Below are positions 11,901 through 21,830 of a DNA stretch of 64,000 nt, piece by piece (the first letter of the stretch is position 1; each line of letters starts with the position of its first letter). The notes beneath the pieces are model-generated. The model was not told where the DNA came from, made no database searches, and saw nothing but the letters and a program-made list of their open reading frames with translations. Made by a program: the position numbers and the translations under genes. The stretch spans positions 1,946-65,945 of the forward strand of contig DF241032.1 of the NCBI GenBank assembly GCA_000507305.1. Direction: 5' to 3'. Source of the DNA: Breviolum minutum Mf 1.05b.01. Its lineage: Eukaryota; Sar; Dinophyceae; Suessiales; Symbiodiniaceae.

Positions 11901-14553
11901 TCCAGGGAATTTCTCAGGTCACAGATATATCTGAGTCGAGTCGTGATGGTGCGTCACTTGAAAAAAAAATCACCGCGGGAACCAAGCAGCACTCGGGGTT
12001 CCTCCTTCGCCAGCGCACCACCCACATGCACATAATCCAAGAAGCTCGGAAATACATCAGGAAAGACACCTGGATCTTCAGTGAGGAAATGGATGGTGTT
12101 CCACACCAGGATTTTTCGCAGCCCCGACACACGGACCACGAATTTTTCAAATGCTGATGTTTCAACTGGATCAAAGTTCCAAAGCTTTACTTGGGAAATG
12201 TGTTCTTTCAGCAAACATCCATGAAAAAATATGTACTTGTTTAAGGTTCCAGGATATTCTCAAAAAACATCCCAGTTAAACAATGTGCGCACCTCGTTTT
12301 GACGAAATCATGCAAAAGAAGCATGTGACACACTAATTCAAAAATCAAACATATCAAACACCGAACATCACTTGAATCCAGGCGGAGAAACAAAAAAGTT
12401 AACGAATCACTTCCAAGTAACCGACACAACGGTGTAGCGAAGCGGCACATTCGGAATGAAATGCGCCACCCAAGCGAGGACAATGTAGATGTTGGTGATC
12501 AAGAGTGGTTCTCCAACTTCAACAGCTGATCTTCCAAGTGAGATTGAACCAGCCATGACCAACAAAATGGGTACATTGACAACCCATTCAGCATAGAAGA
12601 TTGTATAGACTGGTTGTTCATGAAGATCACTCCTATTTAAGTTGGCTGCATGAGCAAACCAAGGTACATCACCAATCACCATAGGCAAGTTCTCAACGAG
12701 GAGGACCACAAAGGTGATGCAAAGTAGAAAAGATGGAAGCAACGACTCCTTGATGTTAGGGATGAGGTGAATTGCTTTCCGGGCTGTATTGTGTGTCAAA
12801 GCAACGGCTGCGGCTTCCTGCAGCAGAACTGCAACAAGTGCGGCTGCAATTAATGCACTGTAGAGGCGCAAGTCTTGGTCTTTCTGATGATATTGGTTGC
12901 AAGAGACCAAATCCTTGCACACCACCGGGCCCGACAAAGCACCACAAAGGACAATTGTAAAAAGTGTGGCAATGACCCAAGTCACCTTCATGGCACACAA
13001 CTTGCGTATCAAATTGTGACAGTTGTCATCAGCCTCATCCTCACTAGACAATTCCAAGCCGCCTAGGCGAAGCGATTTCGCCGATCTCGTGTTGTGATCC
13101 TTCTGATCTTTGCTGCTGCTACCATTCTTTCCTATCTGTCCACGACCTGCTTCTACATCTCCAGGAGAGCCAATTGGTTCCACTGGAGGAAGCTCTGGTG
13201 GTGGTGCTGGCACGACGGGCACTCCATTTCTCATGGCGCTGTTGTCCTGCTGCTCTATGAAGACTTGGGCCACAGCTAGTCATCAATCAACATGAAGAGG
13301 CGACTGAGCTTTCTGCATTAAAATGATCAATACACAAATGTTCGTCAAAAAGTTCCCGAACCAACAAATGACATGCAAAAACAATCAGCTGATATCAGCT
13401 GCAAACTGCAAAAAAAAACCGTCAGGTTGTCAACTATGCCGAGCAACTCATCATCAATGAGTTCCAACTTGTCATGTGGAATTACCTTCCCAACTCCAGC
13501 ATTACCTGAAGTTCGTTGGGAAGCGCCCATAGGATGCCCTTTGAAGAACCAATAGACGCATGAAAAAAATGGATGATATCAAGCGATATTGATGTATATA
13601 TATTGACTATCAATCAAAAATTCCAGATGAGTGACATAAATCAATACCAAATGAATTCTTGCATCAAATCAACAAAAGATAAAAATCATGGGGAATTCTT
13701 GCATCAAAGCAATACCAGATGAGTGACATATCAAAAGGTCCAGCTGCCCACATTTCTCAGCCACCTCCTGAATCAATCCTTCACAACCTTCACGGCTACT
13801 GCAATCTGCTTGGATGTAAACAGCGCCAGGCAGAGTGGCTGCCAGTGCTTTCCCTTCTTGAATCGATGATCGGCCTCTGGATGGATGGCTTGGGATGGCT
13901 TGGGATGGCTTGTTTGGATGTCACTTTCGGATCTTTTGCCACAGCAAGTGACCAGGAGTGTGTGTGCCATCTTGCAAAGGTTTTAGGAACATGGATTGTA
14001 GGGCCCCCCACTGTTGATGACCACTTGATAACCTTCACCGGCAAGTCTCTCGGCAATCGCCTAGGCCAGGACTTGCTTCCCAGCATCATAACATGCCTTC
14101 ATCTTGAATGACACAGAAAGATTATTGATTGTATAGTTATATAAACAATATACTAGTTGGTGGTTTCAACCCATCCCAAAAATATTAGTCAAATTGGAAA
14201 TCTTCCCCAAATAGGGGTAAAAATAAAAAATATTTGAAACCACCACCCAGTATATCATATTAGTCACAAATCTCAGTAACTGACATAGCCTGTAATTCAT
14301 GGAGCACCAGCCTTGCCAATACCAGATGAGCTTCCCGTCACCAAGGCAACTTTCTTTGGCCTTGCTTCACCTCGAAATGGGTTGTGGCATGCTTGTGGGA
14401 CTGTTGATGGTTCAGAAATCCGGCTGACCAGTTGATATGTAAAATATCCCATTATTTACAGGCTTTTTAGATTTTATACATCCCAGGTGGTGCATGATTT
14501 CTTCCACCAACAGGATGATCCGAATTTTGTGGGATGCTGGTGGGTGCTTTCAT
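8980..14553 (-). CDS. Short-chain dehydrogenase/reductase (SDR), multi-exon, hosting another gene
   Basis: A classical SDR, an NAD(P)H-dependent oxidoreductase; the substrate is not predictable. The minus-strand exons follow family order. About 14400-14312 gives KKVALVTGSSSGIGK, the TGxxxGIG cofactor motif. 14060 to about 14012 gives AIAERLAGEGYQVVI. 13856-13728 gives ALAATLPGAVYIQAD and CGQLDLLI. 13505 to about 13445 completes the NAG motif as CNAGVGKVIPHDKLEL. 10631-10503 gives MPHLKKAEEASIIMIG and then SSIPYSVS, the catalytic Ser and Tyr. 9690 to about 9590 gives AMNHLTKLLAKS and VRVNCVAPGLIETR. About 9330-9241 gives TPLKRVGQP and LLLMGSEA. About 9035-8980 gives YMTGQIIYVDGGASLVF and stop. 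The first junction uses a GC donor (AAG/GC). The catalytic Lys codon after YSVS was not located, so a small exon is missing. The start at 14553 is tentative. A rhodopsin-like gene sits between the fourth and fifth listed exons. Confidence 0.85.
9151..9193. repeat. GAT/GAA trinucleotide repeat
   Basis: Eight GAT units grade into GAAGAAGATGAAGATGAA. It lies between the last two SDR exons and is therefore probably intronic. Confidence 0.9.
9861..9930. mobile_element. Short family C hairpin (solo core)
   Basis: GATAGCCCCTGAAAAATAG is followed by the reverse complement CTATTTTCAGGGGCTATGTT with a small loop, matching the inner termini of the family at 56955. It sits in the SDR intron between exons ending at 10503 and starting at 9690. 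Confidence 0.7.
10308..10428. mobile_element. Family B hairpin element in the SDR gene
   Basis: Ends GTTGATGGTTCAGAAATCC and GGATTTCTGAACCATCAACAG. The core contains TATGGTAAATATCCCATTAT. It lies in the SDR intron just downstream (minus strand) of the YSVS exon. A short open frame with GSRGMTRAAWVSAILDEF follows it at about 10300-10212 and may be another SDR exon or a chance frame. Confidence 0.85.
11459..13234 (-). CDS. Type I (microbial) rhodopsin-like membrane protein, nested gene
   Basis: Type I rhodopsins are seven-helix retinal proteins that act as light-driven pumps or sensors. Exon 1 starts at ATG 13234 (MRNGVPVV) with about 90 disordered Pro/Ser/Asp-rich residues. Hydrophobic helices follow, including IFYAEWVVNVPILLVMAG, which matches helix C (R-Y-x-D-W-x-x-T-x-P). 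Here the Arg is Phe, the counter-ion Asp is Glu, and the Thr is Asn. Helices D/E read NIYIVLAWVAHF and LRYTVVSVTW. Exon 2 (about 12200-11983) gives a soluble loop (LWNFDPVETSAF). A phase-1 join of CTTG/GT to GAG/GT makes VLLGHILGRPLLSF and leads into helix F in exon 3 (11742-11459). Helix G reads FYTTMNFTTKLFAS. The Schiff-base Lys is kept, but the Asp four residues before it is Asn. The exon 1-2 join is unresolved. Function is unknown; the altered counter-ions argue against a plain proton pump. Confidence 0.65.
14153..14250. mobile_element. Introner-family element (family A) in the first SDR intron
   Basis: CTAGTTGGTGGTTTCAACCC to GAAACCACCACCCAG, 98 bp, flanked on both sides by TATA, a clear 4-bp target duplication. 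The core has AGTCAAATTGGAAATCTTCC. It lies inside the SDR intron between exons ending at 14312 and starting at 14060 but does not fill it. Confidence 0.9.
14401..14513. mobile_element. Family B hairpin element at the SDR 5' end
   Basis: CTGTTGATGGTTCAGAAATC to GATTTCTTCCACCAACAG. On the minus strand it separates a short ATG exon (14553, MKAPTSIPQNSDH) from the exon coding for the TGxxxGIG motif. Its CAACAG end lies exactly where an acceptor is expected. The donor could not be fixed. Confidence 0.8.
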
Positions 14554-14559
14554 TCTGAC

Positions 14560-15018
14560 GTCAAGTCACACGTCGCTGCACCAAATGAGTGATGTTGTAA
14601 CAACAGCCCTGCTGTTGTAAGAGAGACCGGAAGGGCTGTAACTAGCCATCTTCGGTCCTTTGGCAAAATGGTGATTGGGGATGATCAGGCTGTGTTGACA
14701 TGAGCTGCGCAACTGCAGTGCCGCAGTTTGTGTGCTGCAGCAATATTTGGTGATAAGCTATTCACCAAAATGACCATGGAAAATGGCGATACACAAAATG
14801 AACGTATCATATTTATATCATATGTTAATATAGCCAGAGAAGGCGAAACTACATGCTCATATGTGTACCTGCGAATGTTCCAAATAGGCAAACAAAAATC
14901 AGCAAACTCTGTAACATTGAATGCATTGTTGGAGAAGCCTTCTTATTGGACGGGTAGGCATTGTCAGGAGGCCATGAATTACGTACGTATAGATACCTAT
15001 AATAAAGACTGTATATTC
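14560..15018. other. No gene seen
   Basis: The longest plus-strand frame here has the composition of non-coding DNA and runs into the tetranucleotide repeat. Probably intergenic DNA upstream of the SDR gene. Confidence 0.4.
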
Positions 15019-15080
15019 ACAGTGTATGTATGTATGTATGTCTGTATGTCTGTCTGTCTGTCTGTATGTATGTATGTTTG
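15019..15080. repeat. (TGTA/TGTC)n tetranucleotide repeat
   Basis: TGTATGTATGTATG passes into TCTGTCTGTCTG and back to TGTATGTATG. It is an imperfect compound microsatellite. Confidence 0.9.
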
Positions 15081-15539
15081 TTCATCACATGCATCACATC
15101 ATCCACGCAGACTGAGTCCTGCAAGGAGAACCTTCGGGCAGATGCCCCCAAGATCCGCAGAATCTGCCGTCGCATTTTCCCGTCCCTGCCCTGAGGCTAA
15201 ACCAAAACGGCAGCCCACTCCGGCGAGTTTCTGGCACCAGCAACCAGACACGAACCAAACACTTCCAAGAGATCCAAAGGGGGATCATTCATTGATATTT
15301 ATAGTGCGCTAGACAGTGCCACCCCAAAACATTGCACAAGTTTGAAGGGAAAAGCAATGACTCAAGTCACACAGTTGCGGTGACTTGTCCGAACCTGGGC
15401 AACAGCAAAGGCTTGGCTCTTCCCACGCCTTTTCAAACGGTCACCCGATCAAAGAGACAAACGAAGGACATGGAGATGGAACATCAATGAAGAATAATGA
15501 ATATGATATCGGACCGAACAAAAAAGGCAACTTGGTTCA

Positions 15540-15940
15540 CCTTCTTTTTGGGTCTCTGTGTATCACTGCGTGCCCCTGCGAGCAAGGCAGCAAGGAAAAG
15601 CCCTCAAGTTTCAAGGGCTTCCCCTGGAAGTTTCCACGACGTGTTGTCGTGGAGTCCTCAGCGGGTGCGATCAGCAAGCAGTCTCACCTCAACAGTGAGC
15701 CCAGCAGCACAAATCACCTTGATCTCCTTATTGGCAACTCACGGCTGCACAGAAACAGGACAGGTGGGCAGGTGCCCCAGGTGTTTCCCCCCCAAAAAAA
15801 GGAAGTTTCATAGCCCTAAGAGGGGCCATCAGATGGAAGGCATTTGAAGGCTTGAGCTTCGTTGTGCCGCATCTGTAAGATTGCAGCGCTTGCAGCTGGA
15901 AAGCCCAACACAGCTCTCTGAATTTTTCAAAGTCCATGTT
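15540..15940 (-). CDS. Unrecognised exons
   Basis: Two minus-strand pieces read like protein. 15937 to about 15880 gives MDFEKFRELCWAFQLQAL. About 15730-15672 gives VANKEIKVICAAGLTVE, ending at a canonical donor GTGAGA with a GTGAG acceptor-like site before it. They could be consecutive exons of one gene. No family is recognised. Confidence 0.35.
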
Positions 15941-15995
15941 AAACGGGGCTAAGTTGTATTGGCTGCCATGCTACTATGCTGCTGCCACATTTAGA

Positions 15996-16120
15996 CCCAT
16001 ACATAATCCATGTATGGGAAAGTACGTATATTCACCTACATGAAACCATAAAAATCAACGAAATGTAGGTAAAATATGTAGATACAGTAACTATAACCAG
16101 TCCCATGGATCTTATGGGAT
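15996..16120. mobile_element. Family E hairpin element
   Basis: Left part ATCCATGTATGGGAAAGTAC with TTCACCTACATGAAACC, right part GAAATGTAGGTAAAATATG with CCCATGGATC. The paired CCTACAT and ATGTAGG and the outer CCATG arms match copies at 23690, 34385 and 43622. Confidence 0.65.
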
Positions 16121-16169
16121 AAACTAATATACATAGCAACCGATAACCACCCATCCTTCACCGCGATGT

Positions 16170-17970
16170 TCAAGCATCCTCATCCGGCCATGGTTGAGAA
16201 CCCTCCAAGGACAGGCGACGCAAGGAGGTTGCTGCACCAAAACTCGGTGCAAAGGTCAGCTTGATGGGGTGCTTGGAGGATCATCCCAGTTAGTAAGTGG
16301 TTCATAAAAATGGATAGTAAGTCCCCTAAGTAGGGTTATTCCGACCCATTCCAAATGGCCTAAATGGCTTATAAATGGGGGTTACTAACCACTTACTAAA
16401 TGGGATGATCCTCCAAGTGGGGGTCAACTGGTTCAAAGGTTTTTTCACAAAAATCCATGGCAGTACCAAAAAACTAAGTTGGTGGTTTTTCACCAACCCA
16501 TTTGAAAAACATATGCTCGTCAAATTGGATCATTTTTCCAGGTTTTTCGGGGTGAACATAAAAAAACATTTGAGTTGCCACCACCCAGATCACAAGAAGA
16601 AAAACTTATGAAACTTTTTGTGTTTTTTTTGGTGGGAAAGATGGCGCAAACTCCAAAGAGTTTCCCCAAAATGCCTAGAATCTTTCTCCCCCAAAAAAAA
16701 TGGGTTGGAGAATAAAACTATTCAGATGCACCATCTTTTTGCATCTTTTTGCTGCATATACTTAGTCCGAGAACCGTTCACTTCGTATCGCTGCTCCAAT
16801 TTGTGCACGAGCCTTGGGCCAATCCACACCAGTTAGCCACAAAGCCTCCAAAGTCCTGCAAGAGCGCAAGACCAAGCCTGTTACCTCATCCAAAACAGAA
16901 CGACGGTCTTCGGTGCAGTGTCACCCCATGTTTTCACGGGAACAGCCAGGACAAGCCAATTGGCAAAGTGCGGATTCTTGATTGCTCCTCATGATTCATC
17001 AGAATTTTTTTAGCAGATCAAGTCTACATCATCAACTTGTGAATCAGATCTTCATCAGATTTCATATAATGAAAACATTACCCCGTTTTCTTCACAACGG
17101 AATCTCACTGGTACATCTCCGACACCGCAAGTTGTCGCAGTTTGGTTATTCCAAAGGCGCTTCTTGAATTGGCGGTGCACCCAAGCAGTCATCATACCAG
17201 AATTGAATGCTCAACCTCCATGGTACAACGGTGGAAATAAAACCACTGGTCACTGGAACAACAAGAAAAAGCACATGAATTTGATCTTCACTTGATTCTG
17301 GCTGCATGTAAAAGTTTAACTTTTTAGTGAGTTGTCATATAATTATAATATATATATATATATATTAAATTCCAAATAATATGTAAAGGTATAATCATGT
17401 ATACACATCTACTATATCATAACAGCGTTGTCTGTGCCCATTGTGACATTTTGACTTTTTTGTTGGCGACTTTGTGTCCTAACTGCAAAACCACCCAATC
17501 CGTTTCTCAGCATCTCCAAGTAATATAAGACATGAGGTTTAGTGAATTGACATGTAAAAATCCCATGGCATTCTCTCAGGGTTGGTTGTATGTCAAGGCA
17601 CCGCTTCAGGGAATGCGACCAGACATCTAACCACTCCATGCTCTTGATGCCCTCTGGTCCAAACAAACGCAAGTGCAGCATTTCCACTCCAGGGCAACAG
17701 CCAGAGAGCCAGGCGAGCTCCTCAAACGATTGAGGCAGTTCTTGTTGACATGAACTCAATCGTATTTATCTAGTTGGTGGTTTCAACCCATTTGAAAAAA
17801 TATTAGTCAAATTGGAAATCTTCTCGTAACTAGGAGTGAAAATAAAAACTATTTGAAACCGCCACCTACAAGTAGTTATGATATGCTGGTCAGAGGCAAA
17901 ATCTGCTTGATGGGAAGTCCTAGATCATCACAGGATGCTGAATTTTTCGAATTTGGTGAAGCTCATGGAT
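16170..17970 (-). CDS. Leucine-rich-repeat-like protein, exon set incomplete
   Basis: Minus-strand exons share an LRR flavour. About 17920-17880 reads DLGLPIKQILPLTSIS. 17755 to about 17540 reads QSFEELAWLSGCCPGVEMLH and LRLFGPEGIKSMEWLDVW. About 16980-16900 reads WLVLAVPVKTWGDTAPKT, ending at a GTAACA donor. About 16865-16775 reads CRTLEALWLTGVDWPKARAQ. About 16262-16175 reads FAPSFGAATSLRRLSLEG. Each has the L-x-x-L-x-L spacing of solenoid repeats, but the linking introns were not all resolved and a stop separates some candidate joins. Hairpin elements lie between the exons (16272, 16474, 17770). It could be more than one gene. Confidence 0.4.
16272..16417. mobile_element. Palindromic element with TTGGAGGATCATCCCA ends
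   Basis: CTTGGAGGATCATCCCAGTT and the inverted AATGGGATGATCCTCCAAG flank a second inverted pair, TTAGTAAGTGG and CCACTTACTAA. It is a strong hairpin of about 145 bp. On the minus strand an open frame starts just past its end, so it may be an intron. Confidence 0.85.
16474..16588. mobile_element. Introner-family element (family A)
   Basis: CTAAGTTGGTGGTTTTTCACC to GTTGCCACCACCCAG with TCAAATTGGATCATTTTTCC and TTCGGGGTGAACATAAAA inside. No target duplication is obvious. Confidence 0.85.
17770..17872. mobile_element. Introner-family element (family A) next to an LRR-like exon
   Basis: CTAGTTGGTGGTTTCAACCC to GAAACCGCCACCTACAAG. On the minus strand it lies between the LTSIS exon and the QSFEELAWL exon, as an intron would, with GTAGGTGG at the donor side and CTAG at the acceptor side. 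A stop just after the CTAG means the exact acceptor is further on. Confidence 0.85.
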
Positions 17971-18289
17971 TTCAAAAAACCACCCAGCCGCGGACAGGGG
18001 TTTTCCACTGCCATGCAGGCAAGCAGCCCCAGGCTGCAATGCCATGCAGTTGATGCTTAAATATCCTGGGAGGCCAATGAGGCCGGTCAGCCAGGCAAAA
18101 CTAATAGATCTAGATGGGTAGTGTTTGCGCAATCTCTACTATTGAAATCTTCTCAAAAGGGCAATGAGCCTAAAACAGCAGAACAAAACGGGATGGAAAG
18201 GGAACCCGCATCCAAAATGCCGTTTAGACAGCGTCAGAGATTGCTGGGGGGTTATATAACTGCAGCCCAGTTGTTTGGGACCCATATGG

Positions 18290-18985
18290 ACCCTTTTGGG
18301 ACAAACACAATACCACAGACTCATGAGATGTGCAGGGTCGGGTACCCAGGCATCCAGGGCTACCATCATCTTCGGCTCAAAAATTGCCTGCATCACGTTG
18401 CATCCATTTATAGCACCTGGAAAAGTAGAAGGCGCTGTATCCCATGTATTGGTTTATCACGGCCCCTTACAAATCGCCACCTTTTTGGGAGTTGCGCCAT
18501 CTACTTTGACTACGGTGTAACCCTTCTTATCCAACATCTTACCTCGCGAGAACCTCACCTTCCCACCAAGCTGCTGCAACAAGTACCCGATGCTTGAAGC
18601 CGTCGCGCCAAGGACAGGCGAGAGGCATCAGCCGAATCGGCCTTGGGGTCACTGACGGACTGACAACGATCGACCCTAAGATAGAAGAAAATCCTGCACC
18701 AGTTGAGAAATATGAAACCCGAAAATTTCATAGGTATTTACCATATCAACTGGTGGTAGGGGTGTTCTTCTATCGAAAAAAAAACATCCTAAAATCACTA
18801 GTTTCCATCAAGTCACCGCACTTGAAGGAGGCCACAGCATCATACCTGCAGCTTTACCTCGCCAGCACAAATTGAATGAGTCCGAAAGATTTGGAGCCAT
18901 TTTCGGCCAAGGTGCTCCACAGGTCAGCAAGGCAGATCGCTCGTTTGTTTCGAAGACAAGTCTGGCTGGTTGCTGCTAACCTTGG
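18290..18985 (-). CDS. Unrecognised multi-exon gene with a KVDG-type module
   Basis: About 18985-18872 gives AICLADLWSTLAENGSKSFG and LIQFVLA, then a GTAAAG donor. About 18600-18462 gives LLQQLGGKVRFSRGKMLDKK and GYTVVKVDGATPKKVA. 18420 to about 18290 gives INGCNVMQAIFEPKMMVALD. The three pieces keep good protein composition and have AG acceptors, but no family comes to mind. The middle piece resembles the end of the exon at 52280-52212, including the nucleotide stretch GGCCCCTTAC just after it. Confidence 0.45.
18689..18757. mobile_element. Partial family B element
   Basis: AAATCCTGCACCAGTTGAGA and TTTACCATATCAACTGGTGG match the family B interior, but the CTGTTGATGG termini are missing. It lies in an intron of the gene at 18290-18985. 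Confidence 0.6.
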
Positions 18986-19001
18986 TTAAATTTATTTATG
19001 T

Positions 19002-19104
19002 CCCTAAGGATCTTGGACCCTCCAATGGAAGGGTTTGAACCTGTGTAGCAGGATTAGGGTCCTCAAAATGACGCCAGTTTTGAGGGTCCAATGATCCTTA
19101 GGGG
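19002..19104. mobile_element. Palindromic element with CCCTAAGGATC ends
   Basis: CCCTAAGGATCTTGGACCCTC pairs with GAGGGTCCAATGATCCTTAGGG across an unrelated ~60-bp centre. It is a hairpin element without coding content. A single copy is seen. Confidence 0.8.
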
Positions 19105-19386
19105 TAAACATTTTGTTGGGGAAGTGAAATTTTGAGAGAAAAAGTGTTGCGTAAAGTTTCGCTGAGACTCGTTTTGAAGCCCAACCTACCAAGGCTTTTG
19201 GATTCTGAAAAAAATATCATGCTGCAGAATGGAAAACAAAACATGGCAAAGTGGTCAATCAAATGATGTCAAGTGCTGCGTTATGGCAGGATGATATTTT
19301 GATATATCTTATATATAGGTTTGCACCTGCACGACTGTTCGTCTGCTCTTGGGAATGACGATGCCAAGGTGGTGTTGGTTACATCA

Positions 19387-19500
19387 GTCAAGAGCGAGAA
19401 GATCACGCGCGCCAAGAGCTCCAATGGCAGCTCCAACATCATGCACCGCATCCAGCATCAGCGACATTGTGGAAAAGTGTCCCAGGAAGCGTGGACTATG
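19387..19500 (-). CDS. Short unrecognised exon
   Basis: The minus strand reads RFLGHFSTMSLMLDAVHDV, then GAAIGALGARDLLALD, before a stop. Amphipathic and well composed, but isolated. It may be the last exon of a gene whose other parts I could not find. Confidence 0.35.
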
Positions 19501-19770
19501 TCCATCAACTAACTATAGTTACTGTCAACTGAACCTAAACTGGAATTTCTGGAATAGTTGTACCACCTCGTACTGAGTTTAAAACAAGGATGTCCGCAAA
19601 GGCGGTTTTCATCAGAGTGCTTTGAAAAACTATATGTACATGACATACCAATTCTAATACATATATATGTATCATTAAATATATATCAACAAATTCACAA
19701 AAATCCATACAAATCCTGAATGAAAGGATTCTTAGATAAGGATGTATCTGGGCAAATCTTCTATTCCATC

Positions 19771-20980
19771 ATGGCTTGTCCAACATGTCACCTCCAGGCT
19801 GCGGCATAACCAAATGATTCCACTCAAACATCAGCTGGTGCAAGTCGCAACCAATGCAGCTACGTGATCTACCCAAGCCAGCTGCTTGTTCAGACTTGAA
19901 GCCTGCCAAGGGATAGGATTCAAAAAGACTTGGATCTCCAAGATCCAGTGGAAAATTCTGCTTCGATTTTTTGTTGTCAAAGTTGACTTTTGCAGTTACT
20001 CTGTTGGTTGCACAAGCCTGGGATTGTGGGCCTTGTGCCAGTTGAACCAGCCCTGCAGCTAATTTGTCCTGTTTGTCAATTGCACATGGGGGATATGAGT
20101 CGTTTCAAAATGTTTCAAATGATCAATGCCCAAAATTGCATGACAGTCCATGGCAAGCTCAGCTGAGATGGCTGATAGACTCTCCAAACCTTCCATTTTC
20201 AGCGAGGCTGATATCTCAGGCATGGCGGAAGCCAAATCCCTCCTGATGCTTACATACTTCCAGCCTGCTGACGGATGAGCCACAACCTGCACAAGGTCCC
20301 CCCAAAACCAAACATGAGCAAAACATGACCCTCCAGTCACCAATGTGTTTCTGCGTGCTACATGGCCTCATCCTGAGTACCTTGTGGCGCATGCAATCGC
20401 ATGTACTGGGTTGCCTGCGGCCAGAGGATCTACAAAGAAAGACACACATCAAACTGTCATAAATGATCAATCCATACATCTCATCTGCAATACATAGTTT
20501 GGCCTATGGTATGATAAACTCATATAAACTCTAGACAATTCTGAGCAAAACATTCAACCAAATGGCCAAGCAAATGCTAATTAACCCTACCCCACCAACT
20601 GATCAACTCGACCACCAACACAAACCATCGTTGGTGCCACTTGCGAATGCCTCAAAGTCGGTACGCGGATGTATCCCCGGTTGGGTAGCCATGGACGTTT
20701 CTCTCCGCATCTAAGGTCTAGGCATTAAAACGCTGAAGATTAAGCCAGGACCATACATGGAATTCACTGGCATTTGAGGATCAATCATAACTCCACGCCA
20801 CGTCGTCTGAGTTGCAAGGACGCCATCCTGGCCAAAGAAAAGTCGGCTTTGAATCTGGTGATTCAACAAGTTTAATCTGGAAAAATCCGGCATTTGGCGT
20901 GTTGTTGATGCTGGGGGCTTGGCTAATGCCCGCAAAGATCGCAGAACCTGAAAGGACTCCAACTTTGCCCTCATGGTTCT
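19771..20980 (-). CDS. Unrecognised multi-exon gene
   Basis: Exon-like pieces on the minus strand are as follows. 20974-20711 has SFQVLRSLRALAKPPASTTR and TTWRGVMIDPQMPVNSMYG. About 20420-20365 has PLAAGNPVHAIACATR. About 20300-20070 has WKYVSIRRDLASAMPEIS and HAILGIDHLKHFE after a CAG acceptor. About 20058-19771 is a clean ~95-codon frame with LVQLAQGPQSQACATNRVTA, a CIGC pair, and PQPGGDMLDKP at the stop. The ILGIDHLKHF phrase is reminiscent of the ILGLDFL motif of retroviral-type aspartic proteases, but the catalytic D-T/S-G is not seen. The product is left unassigned. Confidence 0.5.
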
Positions 20981-20999
20981 ACCAAATCACCAAGAAGCC

Positions 21000-21466
21000 A
21001 AGGATCACTGTTTGTACAAATGTTTTACAACATCTTCTACTGTCCTCAAAATGTACCAGTTAATCTGCTTCTTTCACAGGGTTGGGTAATGTTGCCATGT
21101 TTCATTTTATGTCTTCCAACGGGTTTGGTTCGATGCTTTACTTTGAAAACCCTGAGGATTTCTGCCTCTTTCAAATCATCAGCTGGCTCCGACCTGCCTG
21201 GCAAAACAGAAGCCATCGAGAACGAAGCCTAGACCCTTTAAATCCCTTTAACATGGAAGCTAAAAATCCACCCAATTGAAAAAAAAAACTTCCAAATTCT
21301 TCCCAAATCTACCACGTTTGGCTTCCATCTTAATTTTTTTCCCAGGTATAATCTATCCATCTATACCTTGTTGTCTCTGTCATCTTGACCATCAGCATGG
21401 TGAAAAAATGAATGCCACGCCACGCCTCCTGGTGATACCTGGCCAATTCAAAAGATCACTGACATA
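21000..21466. other. No supported gene
   Basis: Short plus- and minus-strand frames overlap, with no family or splice logic. Probably the upstream flank of the gene at 19771-20980. Confidence 0.3.
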
Positions 21467-21574
21467 CTGTTGATGGAAGAAATCCTGCACCACCTCGGAT
21501 ATATATAAAACCCACATATATAATGGGATATTTACCATATCAACTAGTGATCTCCGGATTTCTGAACCATCAAC
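21467..21574. mobile_element. Family B hairpin element
   Basis: CTGTTGATGGAAGAAATCC to GGATTTCTGAACCATCAAC. The left end is of the GGAAG subtype and the right end of the GGTTCAG subtype, so the two arms mismatch there. The left flank is ACATA, as at 28827 and 62331. Confidence 0.85.
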
Positions 21575-21692
21575 GATATCAACAACGAATCAATGGTGAA
21601 TCAACACTAGGAAGTGAACCTGTGAACCGGAGGTCGCCCTTGGGGATGCAGGAGCAGGATTGCCGGTGACCTGGGTGGCTCTGTATGTATGG

Positions 21693-21830
21693 CTGCATCA
21701 AAAATTGAATGGGACCGAATCCTGACGGACCCCAAGGTTGCTAGAGCTATTAGAGACTCAGGTTTTTTTGGGGGTCTGTTCAGTAGGTCCTGTTGGAGAT
21801 GTCTTGGAATGGAAGAAACCACTAATATAG
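21693..21830. repeat. Diverged repeat, copy 1
   Basis: ATCAAAAATTGAATGGGACC, TTGCTAGAGCTATTAGA and GTCCTGTTGGAGAT recur in the same order and orientation at 25510-25620. No terminal inverted repeats were found. Confidence 0.75.

Noticed and set aside
14728-15312. A 194-codon plus-strand frame
   Set aside because: It runs through a TGTA/TGTC repeat (Cys-Leu-Ser-Val repeats) and lacks domain or composition support.
20100-20180. A retroviral-type aspartic protease from the phrase ILGIDHLKHF
   Set aside because: The catalytic D-T/S-G and the flap are not visible, and neighbouring exons do not resemble a gag-pol polyprotein.
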